This document shows positions 5,499 through 8,223 of a stretch of DNA of 8,223 nucleotides, piece by piece (the stretch's first letter is position 1; every line of letters starts with the position of its first letter). The notes below the pieces were generated by a model. That model was given only the letters and a program-made list of their open reading frames with translations. It ran no database searches and was not told where the DNA came from. This DNA is from Microcoleaceae cyanobacterium UBA9251. Lineage in GTDB: Bacteria > Cyanobacteriota > Cyanobacteriia > Cyanobacteriales > Microcoleaceae. The translations under genes were made by a program, and so were the position numbers. Location: the NCBI GenBank assembly GCA_003542015.1, contig DPLL01000328.1, positions 19,868 to 28,090 of the forward strand, written 5' to 3'.

Positions 5499-6335
5499 AT
5501 GCCCCACACAAAACTCAGCGTTTCTGTCAAAGGAACAGGATTTCCCATTCTCTGCTTGCACGGCCATCCAGGTTCCGGCTACTGTATGTCCGTCTTCACA
5601 GAACACCTATCAAAACGCTTCCAAACGATCGCCCCAGACTTACGCGGATACGGCAACAGCCGCACCTCTGTTCCCTTTGAAATGACCGACCACCTCCTCG
5701 ATTTAGAAGCACTTCTCGATCGATTTGGACTCGATCGATGTTTGGTAATCGGATGGTCTTTAGGAGGGATTTTAGCCCTGGAATTAGCCATGAAATATCC
5801 CCAGCGAGTCACAGGTTTGATTCTACTCGCCTCGGCCGCCAAACCAACAGGAAGTCACCCTCCCATCTCTTGGCAAGATAACCTATACACCGGTTTAGCT
5901 GGAATTATCAATTGGGCGATACCGGGGTGGCAGTGGAATATTGATACTTTTGGCAAGCGATCGCTCTTTCGCTACTTGATACAGCAGCATACAGCCACCC
6001 CTTACCGCTACCTAGCCACCGCCGGTACCCCCGCCTACCTAAAGACCGACCGCAGGGCTACCAAGGCCCTAAATACCGCTCTGAGGGCCCGATACGATCG
6101 GCTTGCCCACCTCGGCGACATTCATTGTCCCTGCTTAGTGCTGGCCGGAGAGGCCGATCGGCACATCACCTCACAATCGAGCTTAGAAACAGCCCGCCAC
6201 CTCCACGACAGTCAGTGGCACTGCTATCCCAATACAGCCCACTTATTTCCTTGGGAAATTCCCGATCGGGTACTCGCAGACATCGATCGGTGGATCGATG
6301 CCCTCCCGCAGGTAGTTGGGAATTACGAGTCTTAA
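5499..6335 (+). CDS. Soluble alpha/beta hydrolase, epoxide-hydrolase / BioH-like fold
   Basis: The 278-residue product has no signal peptide and should be cytoplasmic. The full catalytic set is visible: oxyanion loop LHGHPGSG (20-27), PDLRGYGNS (46-54), nucleophile elbow GWSLGG with Ser87, acid Asp220 in LAGEADRHIT, and base His248 in NTAHLFPWE. Residues about 118-200, rich in Trp, Tyr and Arg, form the cap region that sets the substrate, which cannot be told from sequence. With Ser as nucleophile it is an esterase, lipase or C-C hydrolase type rather than a true epoxide hydrolase or dehalogenase, which use Asp. ATG5499 is chosen because MPHTKLSVSVKGTG leads straight into the first strand; TTG5445, with GGAG 10 nt upstream, would add 18 residues of no fold value. 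It starts 85 bp after the preceding hydrolase and could share its transcript. Confidence 0.88.
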   Translation: MPHTKLSVSVKGTGFPILCLHGHPGSGYCMSVFTEHLSKRFQTIAPDLRGYGNSRTSVPFEMTDHLLDLEALLDRFGLDRCLVIGWSLGGILALELAMKYPQRVTGLILLASAAKPTGSHPPISWQDNLYTGLAGIINWAIPGWQWNIDTFGKRSLFRYLIQQHTATPYRYLATAGTPAYLKTDRRATKALNTALRARYDRLAHLGDIHCPCLVLAGEADRHITSQSSLETARHLHDSQWHCYPNTAHLFPWEIPDRVLADIDRWIDALPQVVGNYES

Positions 6336-6425
6336 GTTTTGAGTTCCCCCGAAGCAACTAATCGCCCAAAAGTCAATAGTTTTGAATTGAAAACTCAAAA
6401 CTCGCTCACTCAAAACTCAAAACTT
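6334..6425. repeat. Inverted and direct repeats between convergent genes
   Basis: AAGTTTTGAGTT (6334-6345, overlapping the TAA stop) is the exact reverse complement of 6414-6425. AAAACTCAAAACT also occurs as a direct repeat at 6390-6402 and 6412-6424. The 68-bp spacing makes a large stem-loop between two converging genes, possibly helping termination in both directions, but there is no typical G/C-rich stem. Confidence 0.6.
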
Positions 6426-6439
6426 CTGATCGACCATCG

Positions 6440-6718
6440 CTACTGGCCGCTAAAAACAGGCAACATCCCTCCGTCACCAAGCTTTCCCAAATCTTCTGCA
6501 ACCGTCAAATCAATCGGTTTGCAGCGTTGAATCAAAACCTTAATACCTTGAGCACCTTCATTTTCGATGTCTTCTATATATCCTGCTTTTGCAGCTTCCG
6601 CCTCTTTAGCCCTCATGAACGGGCCAAAATAGTAAATGCACCGCGGCGTTGAAGTTTTAACTTCAACCCACCAAGCCAATCCGAAAAAGTTGAGTAAGCT
6701 AATCAAGAGTTCTTTCAT
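6440..6718 (-). CDS. DUF1816 domain protein
   Basis: The 92-residue product carries the DUF1816 landmarks: AWWVEV (15-20), a segment TPRCIYYFGPF (24-34), then a helix with AKEAEAAKAGYIEDIENEGAQGI (37-59). The family is small, typical of cyanobacteria and of unknown function, often occurring as short stand-alone proteins; the conserved CxYYFGPF loop and the AKEAE helix are its signature. ATG6718 is chosen because MKELLISLLNFFGLAWW is the usual start; an upstream extension of 25 residues is possible in frame but looks unconserved. No ribosome binding site is obvious, only a run of T before the ATG. It converges on the alpha/beta hydrolase and has over 600 bp of structured non-coding sequence upstream. 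Confidence 0.85.
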   Translation of the reverse strand: MKELLISLLNFFGLAWWVEVKTSTPRCIYYFGPFMRAKEAEAAKAGYIEDIENEGAQGIKVLIQRCKPIDLTVAEDLGKLGDGGMLPVFSGQ

Positions 6719-6815
6719 AAAAAAAGTTCGGTAAGTGGGAAACTCAGAGGCTTCAGAGAAAGAGAGGGAAACTCTAAGGGGGACTTCAGTCAAGAGTGAA
6801 TCCCTTTGTGGGGGT

Positions 6816-6856
6816 GGAGGGGTATGGTTGCCCCTCCGGTGAGGTATGGTTGCCTC
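6816..6856. repeat. Two hairpins with the same loop TATGGTTG
   Basis: GGAGGGG (6816-6822) pairs perfectly with CCCCTCC (6831-6837) around TATGGTTG. GAGG (6841-6844) pairs with CCTC (6853-6856) around the identical 8-nt loop. The arms differ but both remain paired. They lie about 100-140 bp upstream of the DUF1816 start. TGGTTGCCCC-type repeats are common in cyanobacterial genomes, from general knowledge. Confidence 0.75.
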
Positions 6857-6911
6857 GATCTCCCTTGCGGGGTAATGTTAGCTTCGCCAATGTTATAAGA
6901 GCTTTTTAGAC

Positions 6912-7084
6912 CTGCAACACTGCCTCAGTGACTTTAAGACTGTTTAATTGCAGATGACAGGGCTCTTTACTAGCTTCGCATCCACAGGGTGTCATGACTC
7001 AAATAACGTAGACCTCTAAGGTCTTAGGCTGGTCAGCACAGCTTGCTCGATCGCTCTAACAAGCTCAGTCCCTTTAGGGCTGAG
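6912..7084. ncRNA. Candidate structured RNA or mobile-element remnant (series of stems)
   Basis: Stems in order: CTGCAA/TTGCAG (6912-6917, 6948-6953) enclosing CACTG/CAGTG (6918-6922, 6926-6930); ATGACA/TGTCAT (6954-6959, 6990-6995); AGACCT/AGGTCT with a 3-nt loop (7010-7015, 7019-7024); AGCTTG/CAAGCT (7040-7045, 7060-7065); and CTCAG, bulged T, CCC, loop TTTA, GGG, CTGAG (7064-7084). The last has the same bulged design as the hairpin at 7136-7158. The last two stems overlap by two bases and would compete. Strand and identity are unknown; I found no match to tmRNA, RNase P or tRNA features. Confidence 0.25.
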
Positions 7085-7126
7085 TTACTGACGTGCTTTT
7101 GTCATGTATTTGACGTTGTTTCCAGA

Positions 7127-7290
7127 TTGACATACTCACCGTGCTAAAGCAGCGGTGATTCTTGACGCTTCATCGACTGATGCTACCGAAATAGTCTTAC
7201 TCTGTCTCTGCGTCCGTTGAGAGTCTCCCAATGCCCTAGGTTGACTTAATTTATTCTAGCAAAAAGCCATCCTCAAAGGACGGGGCTTGT
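7127..7290 (-). mobile_element. Probable non-autonomous IS200/IS605-family element (palindrome-associated)
   Basis: Read on the minus strand, the lower end carries GCGTCAAGAATC, a hairpin (7158-7153 with 7141-7136, inner GCA/TGC, one bulged base, loop TTTA) and GTATGTCAA. From memory this closely resembles the right end that follows tnpB in many cyanobacterial IS200/IS605 elements. The upper end has an imperfect hairpin (7264-7288, AAGCC/GGCTT with TCCT/AGGA) like a left end. Only about 165 bp separate the two and no TnpA or TnpB frame remains. In this superfamily the right end encodes the scaffold of the TnpB guide RNA, and the guide is the flanking DNA; here that would be the minus strand starting at 7126, TCTGGAAACAACGTCAAATA. 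Exact borders are uncertain. Confidence 0.45.
7260..7288 (-). terminator. Possible rlmB terminator, shared with the mini-element end
   Basis: On the minus strand an imperfect G/C-rich hairpin (7288-7264) is followed by a short T run at its base, about 45-70 nt beyond the rlmB stop. It fits a rho-independent terminator and is also the putative left end of the IS200/IS605-like element, so the element may have supplied the terminator. Confidence 0.45.
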
Positions 7291-7334
7291 ATCCCAATTT
7301 TTTGGTCAAGCCTACGCCTTAGTTATTTACAGCT

Positions 7335-8223
7335 TCAACCTCCGTGTACGTGAAATTTCTTGGGCCCGCGTTGGCGGTAAATTTCGTACAAAGCCATGCC
7401 CGTTGCTACGGACACATTCAGGCTAGGAGTTTTGCCCCTGAGTGGAATTGAAACTAATCCGTCACAGCCGCGCTGTATCAAAAGGCTCAAACCGTCAGAT
7501 TCACCGCCCACAACTAAAACAGTGGGCCCGGAGAATTTGACTGTCTCTACCGATTGACCGGCATCAGCAGCAGTGCCGTAAATCCAAAATCCAGCCTCTT
7601 TCAATTCTTCCAAAGCGCGGCTGAGATTGACAACCCTAGCCACTGGCAGGCTTTCCAATGCCCCTGCTGCCACTTTTCTCACGGCTGACGTAATCCCAAC
7701 GGCTCGCCGCTGCGGGATCACTACGCCCTGAGTGCCTAATGCTTCTGCGGTGCGAATAATCGCCCCTAAATTGTGGGGATCGTTGAGTCCTTCTGCTACT
7801 ACGAGTACGGGATCTTCGCAAGCAGATTTAGCCTTGGCGATTAGTTCGCTCAAATCGAGGTATTCGTAGGCTGATACTTGAGCGGCGACACCTTGGTGGT
7901 TGGCCTTGCGCGTGATGTAGTCGAGGCGCAAATCGTCCACTTCGTCAATGATGCTACCGTTGGATTTAGCTTCGGTTAGCAAGCTGTGAAAGCGGGGATC
8001 GTAGCGCAGATGTGGCACAACCCAGATCCGGTTGAGCACTTGGTTTGCTTCTAAAGCGGCCTGCACTGCATGGCGGCCGTAAATCATGTCTGTGTCTGCT
8101 TCTGCTTGGACGACGGTAGTGTTCGCATTCTCAACCGGGCGACTGTCTCTGTTTTTGTAATAATTGCCGCGAGATTCCTGGGGGCTGCTGTCTCTGTTTT
8201 TGAAATGATTGCCGCGAGATTCC
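7335..8223 (-). CDS. rlmB: TrmH/SPOUT-family 23S rRNA 2'-O-methyltransferase RlmB, 5' end outside the window
   Basis: RlmB methylates the ribose of a conserved guanosine in the peptidyl-transferase loop of 23S rRNA (G2251 in E. coli) using S-adenosylmethionine. Numbering from Met at 8087, the N-terminal RNA-binding domain begins MIYGRHAVQAAL. The knotted SPOUT domain carries motif 1 DPHNLGAIIRTAEALG (103-118, Arg112), motif 2 VVGGESDGLS (192-201, Glu196) and motif 3 IPLRGKTPSLNVSVATG (214-230, Asn224). The frame does not start at that Met: it stays open through 45 more codons to the right edge, adding a hydrophilic, Arg/Asn/Ser-rich segment with two 15-residue repeats. Cyanobacterial RlmB proteins often have a long disordered N-terminal extension, so the true start is outside. 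Members of the family cannot be told apart with certainty without alignment. Confidence 0.92.
   Translation of the reverse strand, partial: ESRGNHFKNRDSSPQESRGNYYKNRDSRPVENANTTVVQAEADTDMIYGRHAVQAALEANQVLNRIWVVPHLRYDPRFHSLLTEAKSNGSIIDEVDDLRLDYITRKANHQGVAAQVSAYEYLDLSELIAKAKSACEDPVLVVAEGLNDPHNLGAIIRTAEALGTQGVVIPQRRAVGITSAVRKVAAGALESLPVARVVNLSRALEELKEAGFWIYGTAADAGQSVETVKFSGPTVLVVGGESDGLSLLIQRGCDGLVSIPLRGKTPSLNVSVATGMALYEIYRQRGPKKFHVHGG
8133..8222 (-). repeat. Two tandem 45-bp units in the rlmB N-terminal extension
   Basis: Read on the minus strand, units 8222-8178 and 8177-8133 encode ESRGNHFKNRDSSPQ and ESRGNYYKNRDSRPV. They differ at 4 of 15 residues. The array may continue past the right edge. 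The composition (Arg, Gly, Asn, aromatic residues) recalls disordered RNA-binding tails. Confidence 0.85.

Larger units (their letters stand above)
6719..7334. other. Hairpin-rich non-coding region between rlmB and the DUF1816 gene
   Basis: No gene is supported in these 616 bp on either strand. The region holds the twin hairpins (6816-6856), a series of stems between 6912 and 7084, a probable IS200/IS605-type mini-element (7127-7290) and a possible rlmB terminator (7260-7288). The short piece 6719-6815 shows nothing I can name apart from repeated CTTCAG. Confidence 0.6.

Noticed and set aside
6390..6424. CRISPR-like direct repeats (AAAACTCAAAACT)
   Set aside because: Only two 13-bp copies with a 9-bp gap; no array, spacers or cas genes.
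6900..7300. tmRNA, RNase P RNA, 6S RNA or tRNA
   Set aside because: None of the conserved ends, loops or cloverleaf features of these RNAs could be found.
7636..7821. Arg/Ser-rich frame inside rlmB
   Set aside because: An out-of-frame shadow of the rlmB coding sequence on the same strand.

Overview
The window looks like a chromosomal segment of a filamentous cyanobacterium of the Oscillatoriales type (Microcoleus, Oscillatoria, Tychonema or Phormidium). The evidence is nine copies of the cyanobacterial HIP1 octamer GCGATCGC in 8.2 kb, many further CGATCG cores, a cyanobacterial DUF1816 protein, a GatA of cyanobacterial length, and intergenic DNA full of palindromes and short repeats. The genus is inferred from general resemblance, not from a search.

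Layout, left to right. (1) Minus strand, 902 to the left edge: a membrane-anchored BEM46-like alpha/beta hydrolase, cut by the edge, carrying a 150-bp palindromic repeat element inserted in frame. (2) Minus strand, 2489-1029: gatA, with a promoter at 2543-2570 and a 14-bp hairpin beyond its stop. (3) Plus strand, 2713-3013: a small unknown gene split by a frameshift. (4) 3014-3517: about 500 bp of mostly repeat-like DNA with one doubtful small minus-strand ORF. (5) Plus strand, 3518-3973: a stand-alone protein equal to the DNA-binding half of IS630-type transposases, followed by a terminator. (6) Plus strand, 4094-5413: an exported serine hydrolase of the class A beta-lactamase fold. (7) Plus strand, 5499-6335: a soluble alpha/beta hydrolase. 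(8) Minus strand, 6718-6440: a DUF1816 protein, convergent with the previous gene. (9) 6719-7334: over 600 bp of hairpin-rich non-coding DNA that includes a probable IS200/IS605-derived mini-element at 7127-7290. (10) Minus strand, from the right edge to 7335: a TrmH/RlmB rRNA methyltransferase whose N-terminus, beyond the edge, contains 15-residue tandem repeats.

The genes do not form one pathway. gatA and rlmB are translation housekeeping genes; the three hydrolases are unrelated to each other in context. No complete defence, secondary-metabolite or CRISPR system is visible. The most unusual material is repeat biology: a palindromic element absorbed into a reading frame, a transposase-derived DNA-binding protein without its catalytic half, and a structured region next to an IS200/IS605-like end that could be the remnant of a TnpB guide-RNA (omega RNA) locus.
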